This document shows positions 1 to 6,848 of a DNA stretch of 11,224 nt, one piece after another. How positions within the stretch are numbered: the first letter of the stretch is position 1; each line of letters starts with the position of its first letter. A program made the position numbers and the translations under genes. A model generated the notes under the pieces. The model ran no database searches. It saw only the letters and a program-made list of their open reading frames with translations, and was not told the origin of the DNA. The stretch covers positions 1-11,224 of the forward strand of contig JAITBC010000324.1 in assembly GCA_031283785.1 (NCBI GenBank). The letters are read 5' to 3'. Source of the DNA: Tannerella sp. (GTDB taxonomy: Bacteria > Bacteroidota > Bacteroidia > Bacteroidales > Tannerellaceae).

Positions 1-568
1 CCATGATAATAAATGATATCCCGTTACCAATACCTTTGTCCGTAATGCGTTCTCCCAGCCAGAGGACAAACATACTGCCGGCAGCCATAATAATGATCGA
101 CGACAGCCGGAACCACAAACCGGACGGAAGAGATGCGCCGCTCTGCAGCATCTGCATTTCGAGGTTCGTAAGATAAGCAAAACCCTGCACTATGAGGATC
201 ACGACAGTCAAATAGCGTGTCATCTGATTGATTTTCCTGCGTCCGCTTTCGCCCTCACGCTGCATCTTCTGAAATGAAGGGATAACGATTGCCATCAACT
301 GCATCACGATAGAGGCGGATATATAGGGCATGATTCCCAACGCAAAGATAGATGCGTTGGAAAATGCACCTCCGGAAAACATGTCCAGCAATGCCATCAG
401 ACCGCCGCGGGTCTGGTTTGCCAGACCTGTCAGATCTTTCGGATCAACGCCGGGTAAAACCACATAAGTCCCGAACAAATAAATTGTCACATATAACAAT
501 GTTATAAGGATACGTTTCCTAAGATCCTCTATCTTCCATATATTTTTTATTGTATCAACTACTCTCAT
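1..568 (-). CDS. secY: Protein translocase subunit SecY, N-terminal part (cut by window edge)
   Basis: SecY is the channel-forming subunit of the SecYEG translocon in the inner membrane, which exports unfolded proteins and inserts membrane proteins. About 189 codons are present and the frame is open to the window edge. The protein begins MRVVDTIKNIWKIEDLRKRI, a short cytoplasmic N-terminus, followed by a first membrane helix at about residues 19–39. After it comes a periplasmic/plug-type segment containing GGAFSNASIFALGIMPYISA, typical of SecY. Next is the cytoplasmic loop with QREGESGRRKINQMTRY, and then further hydrophobic segments up to the conserved GERITDKGIGNGIS near the cut. The start lies 6 nt after the rplO stop, without an SD motif. 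Its place after rplO is the standard end of the spc block. The truncation comes from the window only. Identity is very secure. Confidence 0.97.
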   Translation of the reverse strand, partial: MRVVDTIKNIWKIEDLRKRILITLLYVTIYLFGTYVVLPGVDPKDLTGLANQTRGGLMALLDMFSGGAFSNASIFALGIMPYISASIVMQLMAIVIPSFQKMQREGESGRRKINQMTRYLTVVILIVQGFAYLTNLEMQMLQSGASLPSGLWFRLSSIIIMAAGSMFVLWLGERITDKGIGNGISFIIM

Positions 569-574
569 GATTGT

Positions 575-1021
575 TTAGAGTTTTTTTGCTGTTCCACCTG
601 TTGCTGTTATCGCCGCCTCTGCCGTTTTTGAAAATGCATGTGCTTCAACATCAATTTTCACCGTCAGTTCTCCTTTGGCAAGGATTTTAACAAGTTGGGA
701 AGATGATATAAAACCTGCTGTTATCAACTCATCCAGACCAATCTTCGAGATGTTCTTTTCTTCGGCCATCTTCTGCAAAGTAGAAAGATTGATGGCTTTA
801 TATTCAACACGGTTAATATTTTTGAAGCCAAATTTCGGCACACGGCGTTGCAAAGGCATCTGGCCGCCTTCGAAGCCGATTTTGTTTTTATAGCCGGAAC
901 GCGCTTTCGCTCCCTTATGACCTCTTGTCGATGTGCCGCCAAGTCCGGAGCCCGGTCCGCGACCAATTCTTTTACGGGTTTTAGTAGCGCCTGTTGCTGG
1001 TTTTAAATTTGATAAATTCAT
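575..1021 (-). CDS. rplO: 50S ribosomal protein L15 (uL15)
   Basis: L15 is a late-assembling large-subunit protein that contacts 23S rRNA and helps fold the 50S particle. The product has 148 residues, normal for the family. It opens with MNLSNLKPATGATKTRKRIG, followed by the Gly/Arg/Lys-rich extension RGPGSGLGGTSTRGHKGAKARSGYK (about residues 21–45) that threads into rRNA. Next is GFEGGQMPLQRRVPKFGF (about 49–66), a family hallmark. The C-terminal half is the compact globular domain with the conserved segment ending EAAITATGGTAKKL. The ATG has no SD; upstream is an A/T-rich stretch. The gene follows rpmD after 25 nt and precedes secY by 6 nt, the usual spc order. Confidence 0.98.
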   Translation of the reverse strand: MNLSNLKPATGATKTRKRIGRGPGSGLGGTSTRGHKGAKARSGYKNKIGFEGGQMPLQRRVPKFGFKNINRVEYKAINLSTLQKMAEEKNISKIGLDELITAGFISSSQLVKILAKGELTVKIDVEAHAFSKTAEAAITATGGTAKKL

Positions 1022-1046
1022 ATCGTATATTTTTTACTCTTAACAA

Positions 1047-1223
1047 TTATTTTTCAACAGAAACCAAATGTCTCACTTTCCTCACCATTCCTTCTATCGA
1101 AGGGCTACATTCATGTTCTACCGTCTTATGCATTTTTGTCAGTCCCAGAGCATCAAGCGTTCTTTTTTGGTCTTTCGGACTGCCTATACGGCTTTTTATC
1201 TGTGTAATTTTTATCTTTGCCAT
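1047..1223 (-). CDS. rpmD: 50S ribosomal protein L30 (uL30)
   Basis: L30 is a small protein on the solvent side of the large subunit near 23S domains II and V. I place the start at the ATG at 1223, giving 58 residues beginning MAKIKITQIKSRIGSPKDQK, the usual family length and N-terminus. The frame can be opened further upstream to a TTG at 1244, but that would add seven residues running through the SD sequence and into the rpsE stop, so it is rejected. The conserved core SRIGSPKDQKRTLDALGLTKMHKTVEH is followed by GMVRKVRHLVSVEK. A strong GGAGG motif lies 9 nt before the ATG, unusual for this operon. The gap to rpsE is 17 nt. Confidence 0.96.
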   Translation of the reverse strand: MAKIKITQIKSRIGSPKDQKRTLDALGLTKMHKTVEHECSPSIEGMVRKVRHLVSVEK

Positions 1224-1232
1224 CGTTAGTAT

Positions 1233-1237
1233 CCTCC
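1233..1237 (-). promoter_or_regulatory. Strong Shine-Dalgarno site of rpmD
   Basis: On the coding strand the rpsE–rpmD gap reads GGGAGGA, with the GGAGG core ending 9 nt before the rpmD ATG. The match to the anti-SD of 16S rRNA is full-length. It decides the rpmD start (1223, not the upstream TTG). Most other genes in the operon lack such a motif. Confidence 0.8.
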
Positions 1238-1240
1238 CAT

Positions 1241-1756
1241 TCAACCTTTAAATACTTTCTCCAATGATACGCCTCTGTTCTGAGCCACCATATAGGGACT
1301 TCTCATTTCATTCAGGGCAGCGATAGTAGCCTTCACAAGATTGTGAGGATTAGAAGAGCCTTTTGATTTGGCAAGTACGTCTTTAACACCTACGCTTTCG
1401 AGTACGGCACGCATAGCGCCTCCGGCTTTTACTCCCGTACCCGGTGATGCCGGACGAAGCAGGACTTCCGCTCCGCCGAACTTGGCGCTCTGTTCATGAG
1501 GAATTGTTCCTTTATGAACAGGGATTCTCACTAAATTTTTCTTAGCGGCTTCTACGCCTTTTTCAACGGCTGTAGTTACTTCGCCCGCTTTTCCCAAACC
1601 CCAGCCTATCACACCATTTTCGTTACCTATCACGACAATCGCGGCAAACGTAAACGTACGTCCGCCTTTCGTCACTTTGGTTACACGGTTGATCGCTACT
1701 AATTTATCTTTTAACTCTAAATCGTTCGTAGATTTAACTCTGTTATTTATTGCCAT
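1241..1756 (-). CDS. rpsE: 30S ribosomal protein S5 (uS5)
   Basis: S5 sits at the mRNA entry side of the small subunit with S3 and S4, and contributes to decoding fidelity and mRNA unwinding. The protein is 171 residues. After a short variable N-terminus comes the double-stranded-RNA-binding-like domain (about 14–78), including [16 protein letters not shown] at about 22–37, the loop in which spectinomycin resistance changes are known in other bacteria. The C-terminal domain carries [29 protein letters not shown] (about 81–109), [15 protein letters not shown] and [16 protein letters not shown], all typical. The loop looks wild type. The start is an ATG 5 nt after the rplR stop, without an SD. 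The stop TGA lies 17 nt before rpmD. Confidence 0.99.
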   Translation of the reverse strand: MAINNRVKSTNDLELKDKLVAINRVTKVTKGGRTFTFAAIVVIGNENGVIGWGLGKAGEVTTAVEKGVEAAKKNLVRIPVHKGTIPHEQSAKFGGAEVLLRPASPGTGVKAGGAMRAVLESVGVKDVLAKSKGSSNPHNLVKATIAALNEMRSPYMVAQNRGVSLEKVFKG

Positions 1757-1761
1757 TGTTA

Positions 1762-2106
1762 TTAAAATTTAAGTCCACCGTTACGTGCGGCATCAGCCAG
1801 TTCTTTAATTCTCCCATGATACAAATATCCGTTACGGTCGAATACTATCGCCTGTATACCGGCAACCTGCGCATTTTTAGCGATCAGTTCCCCGACTTTT
1901 GCTGCAAGTTCTTTCTTCGACACTTTGTCGGTCAACTTTAATGAAGAGGCAGCGGCAAGCGTTTTGCCATCCACGTCATTAATAACTTGTGCATATATCT
2001 GCTTGTTACTTCTGAAAACAGTCAGGCGCGGACGTTCGGCTGTCCCGGAAATCTTACCCCGAATACTTTTCTTAATCTTTAATCTTCTTAAATCTTTCGT
2101 TACCAT
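1762..2106 (-). CDS. rplR: 50S ribosomal protein L18 (uL18)
   Basis: L18 binds 5S rRNA and, with L5, docks it onto the central protuberance of the large subunit. The product is 114 residues, the normal bacterial length. The basic N-terminus [21 protein letters not shown] is followed by [21 protein letters not shown] (about 24–44), the L18 signature. The C-terminal part contains [32 protein letters not shown], the classic family ending (DR-GY-YHGR-ADAAR-GGL-F). The ATG is preceded by an A/T-rich 24-nt gap from rplF without an SD. rpsE follows after 5 nt. No anomalies are seen. Confidence 0.99.
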   Translation of the reverse strand: MVTKDLRRLKIKKSIRGKISGTAERPRLTVFRSNKQIYAQVINDVDGKTLAAASSLKLTDKVSKKELAAKVGELIAKNAQVAGIQAIVFDRNGYLYHGRIKELADAARNGGLKF

Positions 2107-2130
2107 AATTAATCATCTATTTACGAGGCT

Positions 2131-2682
2131 TTATTTAGCCGCAGATTTACCTGATTTTCTCCTGATCGCTTCTCCCACAAACTTAATACCTTTCCCTTTG
2201 TAAGGCTCCGGTCTGCGGAATGAGCGAATTTTTGCACAGACTTGTCCGAGCAATTGCTTGTCTGCCGACTCCAATATGATAAGCGGATTTTTATTACGTT
2301 CCGACTTCGTCTCAAGTTTGATTTCTTTCGGCAATTCAAGATATATATTATGCGTATATCCAAGCGAAAGTTCAAGCAGCTGTCCTGTGCCGGAAGCGCG
2401 ATAACCAACTCCCACCAGTTCAAGCTCTTTTTTGTAACCTTCGGATACGCCGACTACCATATTATTTATCAATGCACGGTAAAGACCATGAAGAGCGCGG
2501 TAATGTCTCTCATCCGTAGGTCTTTCTACGGTCAACACGCCGTCATTTACATTCACTTTAATATCCGGGTTTACAACTTGTGAAAGTTCTCCTTTAGGGC
2601 CTTTCACGGTAACAACTCCGTCCTTTTGAGTAATTATAATTCCTGCCGGAATCCGTATCGGTAATTTTCCTATTCTTGACAT
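2131..2682 (-). CDS. rplF: 50S ribosomal protein L6 (uL6)
   Basis: L6 lies near the sarcin–ricin loop and the factor-binding stalk base of the 50S subunit. The chosen ATG at 2682 gives 183 residues beginning MSRIGKLPIRIPAGI, the standard N-terminus. An upstream in-frame start at 2730 would add 16 residues (with YCVLSINVEERS) that overlap the rpsH end and translate the SD region, so it is rejected. Two tandem L6 folds are visible: about 1–82 and 83–175. The second contains KELELVGVGYRA (about 85–96) and the signature RRPEPYKGKGIKF (about 156–168). The tail is basic and rich in Ala, Lys and Ser. A GGAGG motif sits 8 nt before the ATG. Confidence 0.98.
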   Translation of the reverse strand: MSRIGKLPIRIPAGIIITQKDGVVTVKGPKGELSQVVNPDIKVNVNDGVLTVERPTDERHYRALHGLYRALINNMVVGVSEGYKKELELVGVGYRASGTGQLLELSLGYTHNIYLELPKEIKLETKSERNKNPLIILESADKQLLGQVCAKIRSFRRPEPYKGKGIKFVGEAIRRKSGKSAAK

Positions 2683-2690
2683 ACTTCTTT

Positions 2691-2695
2691 CCTCC
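2691..2695 (-). promoter_or_regulatory. Strong Shine-Dalgarno site of rplF
   Basis: The rpsH–rplF gap reads GTGGAGGAAAG on the coding strand, with the GGAGG core ending 8 nt before the rplF ATG and 3 nt after the rpsH stop. It fixes the rplF start at 2682 and is one of only four clear SD motifs in the operon. Confidence 0.8.
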
Positions 2696-2698
2696 ACA

Positions 2699-3094
2699 TT
2701 AATAGATAAAACACAATACCTCGCCGCCAATCTTCAATTCGCGTGCTTCCTTATCCGTCATCACGCCTTTTGAAGTGGAAAGAATAGCAATACCCAAACC
2801 GTTCAATACACGGGGTATATCTTTATATCCCGTATATTTACGTAACCCCGGAGTAGAAACCCGCAAAAGTTTCTTAATCGCATTGACTTTGTTTACCGGA
2901 TCATACTTCAAGGCGACCTTGATCGTGCCTTGCGGACCCTCTTCTACAAACTTAAAATTAAGTATGTAACCTTTGTCATAAAGGATCTTTGTGATCTCTT
3001 TCTTCAAATTCGACGCCGGCACTTCGACTACTCTGTGCTGCGCCTTGATTGCATTCCGCAATCTCGTTAAATAATCTGCAATAGGATCTGTCAT
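2699..3094 (-). CDS. rpsH: 30S ribosomal protein S8 (uS8)
   Basis: S8 is a primary 16S rRNA binder (helices 21 and 25) and a key organiser of the 30S central domain. In E. coli it also represses the spc operon by binding its mRNA. The product is 131 residues. The N-terminal domain starts MTDPIADYLTRLRNAIKA. The C-terminal domain carries the rRNA-binding segment RVSTPGLRKYTGYKDIP (about 78–94), then LNGLGIAILSTSKGVMTDKEAREL and the classic ending KIGGEVLCFIY. Upstream is the longest spacer of the window (66 nt after rpsN), which contains a hairpin. The ATG has no SD. Given the family's autoregulatory habit, the spacer is a plausible control site, but this is inference. Confidence 0.99.
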   Translation of the reverse strand: MTDPIADYLTRLRNAIKAQHRVVEVPASNLKKEITKILYDKGYILNFKFVEEGPQGTIKVALKYDPVNKVNAIKKLLRVSTPGLRKYTGYKDIPRVLNGLGIAILSTSKGVMTDKEARELKIGGEVLCFIY

Positions 3095-3112
3095 TTTTCT
3101 TTACAAATTAAA

Positions 3113-3134
3113 TTGATCCCGTCTTTCGGGACAA
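3113..3134 (-). promoter_or_regulatory. Candidate hairpin in rpsN–rpsH spacer
   Basis: On the coding strand this reads TTGTCCCG AAAGA CGGGATCAA. Five perfect pairs (UCCCG with CGGGA) close an AAAGA loop, and three further pairs (UUG with CAA) can form past a single bulged U. It lies about mid-spacer, 18 nt before the rpsH ATG, in an otherwise A/T-rich 66-nt gap. No U-tract follows, so it is not a rho-independent terminator. A role as mRNA-level control element or processing site is speculative; the pairing could also be chance. Confidence 0.35.
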
Positions 3135-3160
3135 TATTTAATAAAACACTTAAATTTCTC

Positions 3161-3430
3161 TTACCAACTTGCTTTTTTCACACCGGGAATAAGTCCGCTT
3201 GAAGCCATTTCGCGAAATTGAATACGTGAAATGCCGAATTGACGCATATATCCTTTCGGGCGACCGGTTATTTTGCAGCGGTTATGCAACCGAACAGGCG
3301 AAGCGTTTTTAGGCAAAGACTGCAATTCCTCGTATTTGCCTTCCGCTTTCAACTGTGCTCTTTTTACGGCATATTTAGCTACTAATTTGGCTCTTTTCAC
3401 TTCGCGAGCCTTCATTGATTCTTTTGCCAT
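3161..3430 (-). CDS. rpsN: 30S ribosomal protein S14, zinc-free type (uS14)
   Basis: S14 binds the head of the small subunit near S3, S10 and S19 and is needed for late 30S assembly. The product has 89 residues, the length of the long 'C-minus' form. It contains a single cysteine (Cys52, in [27 protein letters not shown]) instead of the paired CxxC motifs of the short zinc-binding form, so it should not bind zinc. Conserved features are [11 protein letters not shown] (about 42–52), [14 protein letters not shown] and the ending [11 protein letters not shown]. It follows rplE after 6 nt with an ATG and no SD. A 66-nt spacer with a hairpin separates it from rpsH. Confidence 0.98.
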   Translation of the reverse strand: MAKESMKAREVKRAKLVAKYAVKRAQLKAEGKYEELQSLPKNASPVRLHNRCKITGRPKGYMRQFGISRIQFREMASSGLIPGVKKASW

Positions 3431-3436
3431 AATCTC

Positions 3437-3994
3437 TTAATTCTTTTTTACGTTCTTAAAGGGCAAACCAAATTCTCTCAGCAGGGCGAAACCTTCCTCG
3501 TCTGTTTTCGCAGAGGTCACAAAGGTAATATTCATTCCCAATATTTTAGTAATATTATCAATATTTATTTCAGGAAAGATAATTTGTTCCTGTATACCGA
3601 GCGTATAATTACCTCGTCCGTCGAGCTTGCCGTCAATACCCTTGAAGTCGCGAATACGCGGTAAAGCGACGCGAACAAGACGCTCCAGAAATTCATACAT
3701 CTTTTCATGGCGCAACGTCACCATAACGCCGATCGGCATTTTACGACGCAGCTTAAAATTTGAAATATCTTTCTTGGAATAAGTAGCTACGGCCTTTTGT
3801 CCGGTAATAGTCGTCAATTCGCCTATTGCAACATCAATGATTTTTTTATCTGCCGTGGCTATACCTAAGCCCTGATTGATCACAATTTTTTCCAAAACAG
3901 GCACTTGCATGACCGACTTATAACCAAATTCCTTTTTAAGTGCAGGAACGACACGTTCCTTATAATCCTGTTTCAATGTAACGGTTGTACTCAT
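3437..3994 (-). CDS. rplE: 50S ribosomal protein L5 (uL5)
   Basis: L5 binds 5S rRNA and contacts P-site tRNA at the central protuberance. From the ATG at 3994 it has 185 residues, near the usual ~180. Conserved blocks are [13 protein letters not shown] (about 34–46), the loop [15 protein letters not shown] (about 81–95), [10 protein letters not shown] (about 111–120), [15 protein letters not shown] and the C-terminal [19 protein letters not shown]. The gene overlaps the rplX stop by one base (TGATG), which suggests translational coupling. A strong GGGGAGGA lies just upstream inside rplX. A GTG at 3997 directly before the ATG could also serve as start: GGAGG is 10 nt from the ATG but 7 nt from the GTG, so one extra residue is possible. 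Confidence 0.98.
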   Translation of the reverse strand: MSTTVTLKQDYKERVVPALKKEFGYKSVMQVPVLEKIVINQGLGIATADKKIIDVAIGELTTITGQKAVATYSKKDISNFKLRRKMPIGVMVTLRHEKMYEFLERLVRVALPRIRDFKGIDGKLDGRGNYTLGIQEQIIFPEINIDNITKILGMNITFVTSAKTDEEGFALLREFGLPFKNVKKN

Positions 3995-4329
3995 CACTTC
4001 AATTCCTCCCCAGATCTTTTAGCGTAACGCACTGTTTTACCTTTCTTATCTCCTTTGGCTTCCAACTTTCTATGCCCGACACGCGTCGGTTTTCCCGACT
4101 TCGGGTCTAACGGGTTCAGGTTTGAGATATGTACGGAAGCTTCCTTTGTTTCTCTTCCGCCCTGCGGACTTTTTGCATTCGGCTTCGTATGTTTCGTTAC
4201 CATGTTTATACCTTCGACAATGGCGCGTTGTCCTTCAACGAAGACTTTCAGTACACGTCCAGTTTTACCTTTATCTTCACCGGCATTTACATAAACGATA
4301 TCGCCTTTTTTTATGTGTAATTTACTCAT
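3994..4329 (-). CDS. rplX: 50S ribosomal protein L24 (uL24)
   Basis: L24 is an early assembly initiator of the 50S subunit that binds the 5' region of 23S rRNA and later lies by the exit tunnel. From the ATG at 4329 it has 111 residues. The KOW motif is plain at about residues 8–30 ([23 protein letters not shown]). It is followed by [16 protein letters not shown] (about 36–51), [32 protein letters not shown], and a basic tail ending [11 protein letters not shown]. An in-frame GTG directly precedes the ATG (GTGATGAGT), as in rplE, so the start may be one codon earlier; there is no SD to decide. The gap to rplN is 20 nt and the stop overlaps rplE. Confidence 0.97.
   Translation of the reverse strand: MSKLHIKKGDIVYVNAGEDKGKTGRVLKVFVEGQRAIVEGINMVTKHTKPNAKSPQGGRETKEASVHISNLNPLDPKSGKPTRVGHRKLEAKGDKKGKTVRYAKRSGEELK
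4005..4009 (-). promoter_or_regulatory. Strong Shine-Dalgarno site of rplE, inside rplX
   Basis: The coding strand reads GGGGAGGAATTGAA before GTGATG. The GGAGG core lies in the last codons of rplX, 10 nt before the rplE ATG and 7 nt before the adjacent GTG. Its position with the TGATG overlap fits reinitiation or coupling of rplE to rplX translation. Confidence 0.78.
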
Positions 4330-4349
4330 CACAATAACTGTTTACATAA

Positions 4350-4715
4350 TTAAAGCACTTCAGGTGCCAATGATACTATTTTCATATTCGTCACACGCAG
4401 TTCGCGGGCTACAGGACCAAATATACGGCTGCCGCGGATTTCTCCCGCCTGATTCAGCAATACACAGGCGTTATCATCGAAACGAATATAAGAACCGTCT
4501 TGACGGCGGATTTCTTTTTTCGTACGAACGACAACAGCTTTCGATACTGCTCCCTTTTTCATGTCACTCGCCGGAAGAACATTTTTGACGGAAACCACGA
4601 TAACGTCTCCGACAGAGGCATAACGCCTGCGTGTTCCTCCCAATACGCGGATACACAATGCCTCCTTCGCACCGCTGTTATCCGCAACTACCAATCTTGT
4701 TTCTTGCTGTATCAT
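4350..4715 (-). CDS. rplN: 50S ribosomal protein L14 (uL14)
   Basis: L14 forms inter-subunit bridges with 16S rRNA and is where the silencing factor RsfS binds in other bacteria. The product is 121 residues, close to the near-invariant 122 of the family. It begins [27 protein letters not shown], the signature start. Continuing are [24 protein letters not shown] (about 32–55), [30 protein letters not shown] (about 59–88) and [13 protein letters not shown] (about 95–107), with the family ending [10 protein letters not shown]. It follows rpsQ with one base between stop and ATG (TAA-A-ATG), so coupling is likely. There is only a weak AAGG upstream. This gene opens the part equivalent to the E. 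coli spc operon, but no promoter or terminator is visible at the junction. Confidence 0.99.
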   Translation of the reverse strand: MIQQETRLVVADNSGAKEALCIRVLGGTRRRYASVGDVIVVSVKNVLPASDMKKGAVSKAVVVRTKKEIRRQDGSYIRFDDNACVLLNQAGEIRGSRIFGPVARELRVTNMKIVSLAPEVL

Positions 4716-4716
4716 T

Positions 4717-4983
4717 TTATTTAGCCTTTTCGATTATTTGAACCAACCGCCATTTTTTTGTTTTGCTCAACGGACGCGTTTCCATAATTTTCACCGTGTC
4801 ACCGATGTTACAATCATTTTTTTCATCGTGAGCATGATATTTTTTCGTCTTATTTACGAATTTACCGTAAATAGGGTGTTTCTCTTTCCATTTGACAGCA
4901 ACAGTGATGCTTTTATCCATCTTATTGCTCAAGACGACACCTGTTCTTTCTTTCCTTAAATTTCTCGTTTCCATCAAGCTCAT
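4717..4983 (-). CDS. rpsQ: 30S ribosomal protein S17 (uS17)
   Basis: S17 is a primary 16S rRNA binder of the 5' domain (helices 7 and 11) needed for early 30S assembly. The OB-fold core is clear: [21 protein letters not shown] (about 10–30), [20 protein letters not shown], then [21 protein letters not shown] (about 61–81). Two starts are possible. The ATG at 4983 overlaps the rpmC stop (TAATG) and gives 88 residues ([11 protein letters not shown]). The ATG at 4974 gives 85 residues starting METRNLRK, which matches the usual family N-terminus better. Neither has an SD. I list the longer form because of the overlap; the two differ by only three residues. Confidence 0.97.
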   Translation of the reverse strand: MSLMETRNLRKERTGVVLSNKMDKSITVAVKWKEKHPIYGKFVNKTKKYHAHDEKNDCNIGDTVKIMETRPLSKTKKWRLVQIIEKAK

Positions 4984-5183
4984 TAATTATTAGTTTGTTG
5001 TTCTCTTTGATGCAGTTCCGTTTTCAAACGGGCAATCGTTCTGCGCAATTGTTTAATTCGTGCAGGATTGTCCAATGGCGAGATGCTGTGATTTATCTTC
5101 ATCTGATTCAGCGAAACTGTTTCGGCATCGATTTTCTCCTTCAATTCTTTGGTGTTAAGACCTTTTACTTCCGCATTTTTCAT
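4983..5183 (-). CDS. rpmC: 50S ribosomal protein L29 (uL29)
   Basis: L29 is a small helical protein beside L23 at the polypeptide exit of the tunnel, near where trigger factor and SRP dock. From the ATG at 5183 it has 66 residues, starting [18 protein letters not shown]. Two long helices are evident: about 8–34 and about 40–62 ([24 protein letters not shown], the signature helix with [13 protein letters not shown]). A GTG at 5192, overlapping the rplP stop, would add three residues (MRV); the family N-terminus favours the ATG. The gap to rplP is 5 nt and the stop overlaps the possible rpsQ start by one base, so the rplP-rpmC-rpsQ trio is tightly coupled. Confidence 0.97.
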   Translation of the reverse strand: MKNAEVKGLNTKELKEKIDAETVSLNQMKINHSISPLDNPARIKQLRRTIARLKTELHQREQQTNN

Positions 5184-5188
5184 AACTC

Positions 5189-5623
5189 TCACACATTTTC
5201 GTTTTTAATGTCATAATCACGGCGTACCACAAATTTTGTTATAACGGGAAGCTTCTGTGCGGCGAGGCGCAATGCTTCTTTTGCGACGTCAAAGGAAACT
5301 CCCTCAATCTCAAATATCATACGCCCGGGCGTTACCGGAGCGACAAAACCTTCCGGATCACCTTTACCTTTACCCATACGCACGTCAGCCGGTTTCTTTG
5401 TGATCGGTTTATCCGGAAAAACCCTGAGCCAAACCTGCCCCTGACGTTGCATATATCGTGTTACTGCCACACGGGCTGCTTCGAGTTGACGGCCTGTGAG
5501 CCATATTGTTCCCAACGATTTGATTCCGAACGAACCGAAGGCCAACTGATTGCCACGCTGAGCGAAACCTTTTGCACGGCCTTTCTGCGGCCTTCTGTAT
5601 TTTACTTTCTTAGGTTGTAACAT
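5189..5623 (-). CDS. rplP: 50S ribosomal protein L16 (uL16)
   Basis: L16 joins late in 50S assembly and lies beside the A-site tRNA elbow, supporting peptidyl transferase and factor function. The protein is 144 residues. It starts [19 protein letters not shown], followed by [44 protein letters not shown] (about 32–75) and [26 protein letters not shown] (about 77–102). Arg82 in VRMGKGKG aligns with E. coli Arg81, which is hydroxylated by an oxygenase in that species; whether that happens here is unknown. The tail [13 protein letters not shown] extends past the usual end and is polar. The ATG has no SD and the gap from rpsC is 18 nt. Confidence 0.99.
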   Translation of the reverse strand: MLQPKKVKYRRPQKGRAKGFAQRGNQLAFGSFGIKSLGTIWLTGRQLEAARVAVTRYMQRQGQVWLRVFPDKPITKKPADVRMGKGKGDPEGFVAPVTPGRMIFEIEGVSFDVAKEALRLAAQKLPVITKFVVRRDYDIKNENV

Positions 5624-5641
5624 AACGCTTAATTTTTATGA

Positions 5642-6394
5642 TTAACGATTCGCCTTTTCTTTATCTCTGTCACCTCTTCTTCTCTTAAAAGGCTTATCAT
5701 TACGTCCCGAACTCTCGTTTTTACGGCCAAGGTCTTTTGATGATGTAAACGAAGGCGCCAAATCTCTCTTACCATACACTTCACCCCGGCAAATCCAAAC
5801 CTTGATACCCAACAGGCCTACTTTTGTCAAAGCTTCAGCTAATGCATAATCTATATCGGCACGGAATGTATGCAATGGTGTACGGCCTTCTTTATACATT
5901 TCGGAACGTGCCATTTCGGCGCCGTTCAAACGACCGGATACCAACACTTTTATTCCTTCCGCTCCCATACGCATCGTCGAAGCGATAGCCATCTTCACTG
6001 CACGACGATACGCAATCTTTCCTTCCAATTGACGGGCAATGTTATTCGCCACAATCATGGCATCCAATTCAGGACGTTTTATTTCATAAATATTGATCTG
6101 AACTTCTTTGTCTGTAATCTTTTTAAGCTCTTCCTTCAGTTTGTCAACTTCAGATCCGGCCTTTCCGATGATGATACCAGGACGTGATGTACACACGGTG
6201 ATGGTAATCAGTTTCAGCGTGCGTTCGATTACGATGCGTGACACGCTTGCTTTTGTCAAACGGGCATTCAGGTAATTACGGAGTTTGCTGTCTTCCAGCA
6301 ATATGTCTCCATAATTTTTTCCGCCATACCAGTTGGAATCCCAACCGCGAATAATTCCTAAACGATTACTAATCGGATTTACTTTCTGTCCCAT
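5642..6394 (-). CDS. rpsC: 30S ribosomal protein S3 (uS3)
   Basis: S3 lines the mRNA entry tunnel with S4 and S5 and has helicase-like function on structured mRNA. From the ATG at 6394 it has 250 residues, starting [20 protein letters not shown], the standard N-terminus. A TTG two codons upstream, right after the rplV stop, is rejected as start. The KH domain lies at about 40–108 with GKAG at 77–80 in [16 protein letters not shown]. The C-terminal S3 domain includes [31 protein letters not shown] (about 154–184) and [14 protein letters not shown] Lys/Arg-rich, probably disordered tail (about 215–250, with [15 protein letters not shown]) follows. No SD is seen; the gap to rplV is 6 nt. Confidence 0.98.
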   Translation of the reverse strand: MGQKVNPISNRLGIIRGWDSNWYGGKNYGDILLEDSKLRNYLNARLTKASVSRIVIERTLKLITITVCTSRPGIIIGKAGSEVDKLKEELKKITDKEVQINIYEIKRPELDAMIVANNIARQLEGKIAYRRAVKMAIASTMRMGAEGIKVLVSGRLNGAEMARSEMYKEGRTPLHTFRADIDYALAEALTKVGLLGIKVWICRGEVYGKRDLAPSFTSSKDLGRKNESSGRNDKPFKRRRGDRDKEKANR

Positions 6395-6400
6395 CTGCAA

Positions 6401-6838
6401 TTAATTTTGACTTTCATTATAAATTTCAGTATCATTATCCTCTGCAACATCTTTTGTATCAACAAACAAAGTAACGTGATTCGAGCGTTTACGAATCCGG
6501 TAACCGCGGCCTTGCGGTGCGGGACGCATACGTTTCAATGTTGTAGAACAATCCACGTTTACTGATGTCACATATAATTCTCCACTTTCCGCTTTACGTT
6601 CATTCTTTTGCTCCCAGTTGGCAATAGCTGAACGAAGCAACTTTTCTACTTTAGCCGCGGCTTCTTTATTAGAGTATTTCAGAACTCCCAAAGCGCGGAA
6701 TACTTCCATTCCACGAATCATGTCTATCACAAGACGCATCTTACGCGGCGAACTCGGCACATTGCGTAACTTTGCAAAAGATACGCTTTTCAGAGCATCT
6801 TTTCTTTCCTCTGCTGATATTCTTTTTCTTGCACCCAT
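6401..6838 (-). CDS. rplV: 50S ribosomal protein L22 (uL22), with acidic C-terminal tail
   Basis: L22 contacts all six 23S rRNA domains and its hairpin lines the exit tunnel beside L4, at the macrolide and nascent-chain-sensing constriction. The protein is 145 residues against about 110 in E. coli. Recognisable blocks are [23 protein letters not shown] (about 21–43), [17 protein letters not shown] (about 61–77), and the tunnel hairpin around [28 protein letters not shown] (about 99–126). The added tail [18 protein letters not shown] (128–145) is acidic, unlike the basic core; from memory similar tails occur in Bacteroidota L22. No insertion or deletion is obvious in the hairpin. The ATG has no SD, and the gap from rpsS is 10 nt. 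Confidence 0.98.
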   Translation of the reverse strand: MGARKRISAEERKDALKSVSFAKLRNVPSSPRKMRLVIDMIRGMEVFRALGVLKYSNKEAAAKVEKLLRSAIANWEQKNERKAESGELYVTSVNVDCSTTLKRMRPAPQGRGYRIRKRSNHVTLFVDTKDVAEDNDTEIYNESQN

Positions 6839-6848
6839 AGTCTAAAAT

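Noticed and set aside
2121..2423. A 100-codon minus-strand frame overlapping rplF, and an 80-codon frame overlapping rplO, in other registers
   Set aside because: They are out-of-frame shadows of L6 and L15, with unnatural composition and no start context.
2683..2730. An N-terminal extension of 16 residues for L6
   Set aside because: It would translate through the GGAGG motif and into the rpsH end. The family N-terminus is MSRIGK, 8 nt after the SD.
3113..3134. Rho-independent terminator at the rpsN–rpsH hairpin
   Set aside because: No run of U follows the stem on either strand, and essential genes of the same operon continue downstream.
3095..3135. Bacteroides-type promoter before rpsH (TTG and a TTAATTTG-like box about 20 nt apart)
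   Set aside because: The -7 box deviates from TAnnTTTG, and transcription would begin essentially at the ATG. In A/T-rich DNA this match is weak.
6395..6400. TTG start for rpsC adding two residues
   Set aside because: The family starts at MGQKVNP, and the TTG directly follows the rplV stop with no supporting signal.
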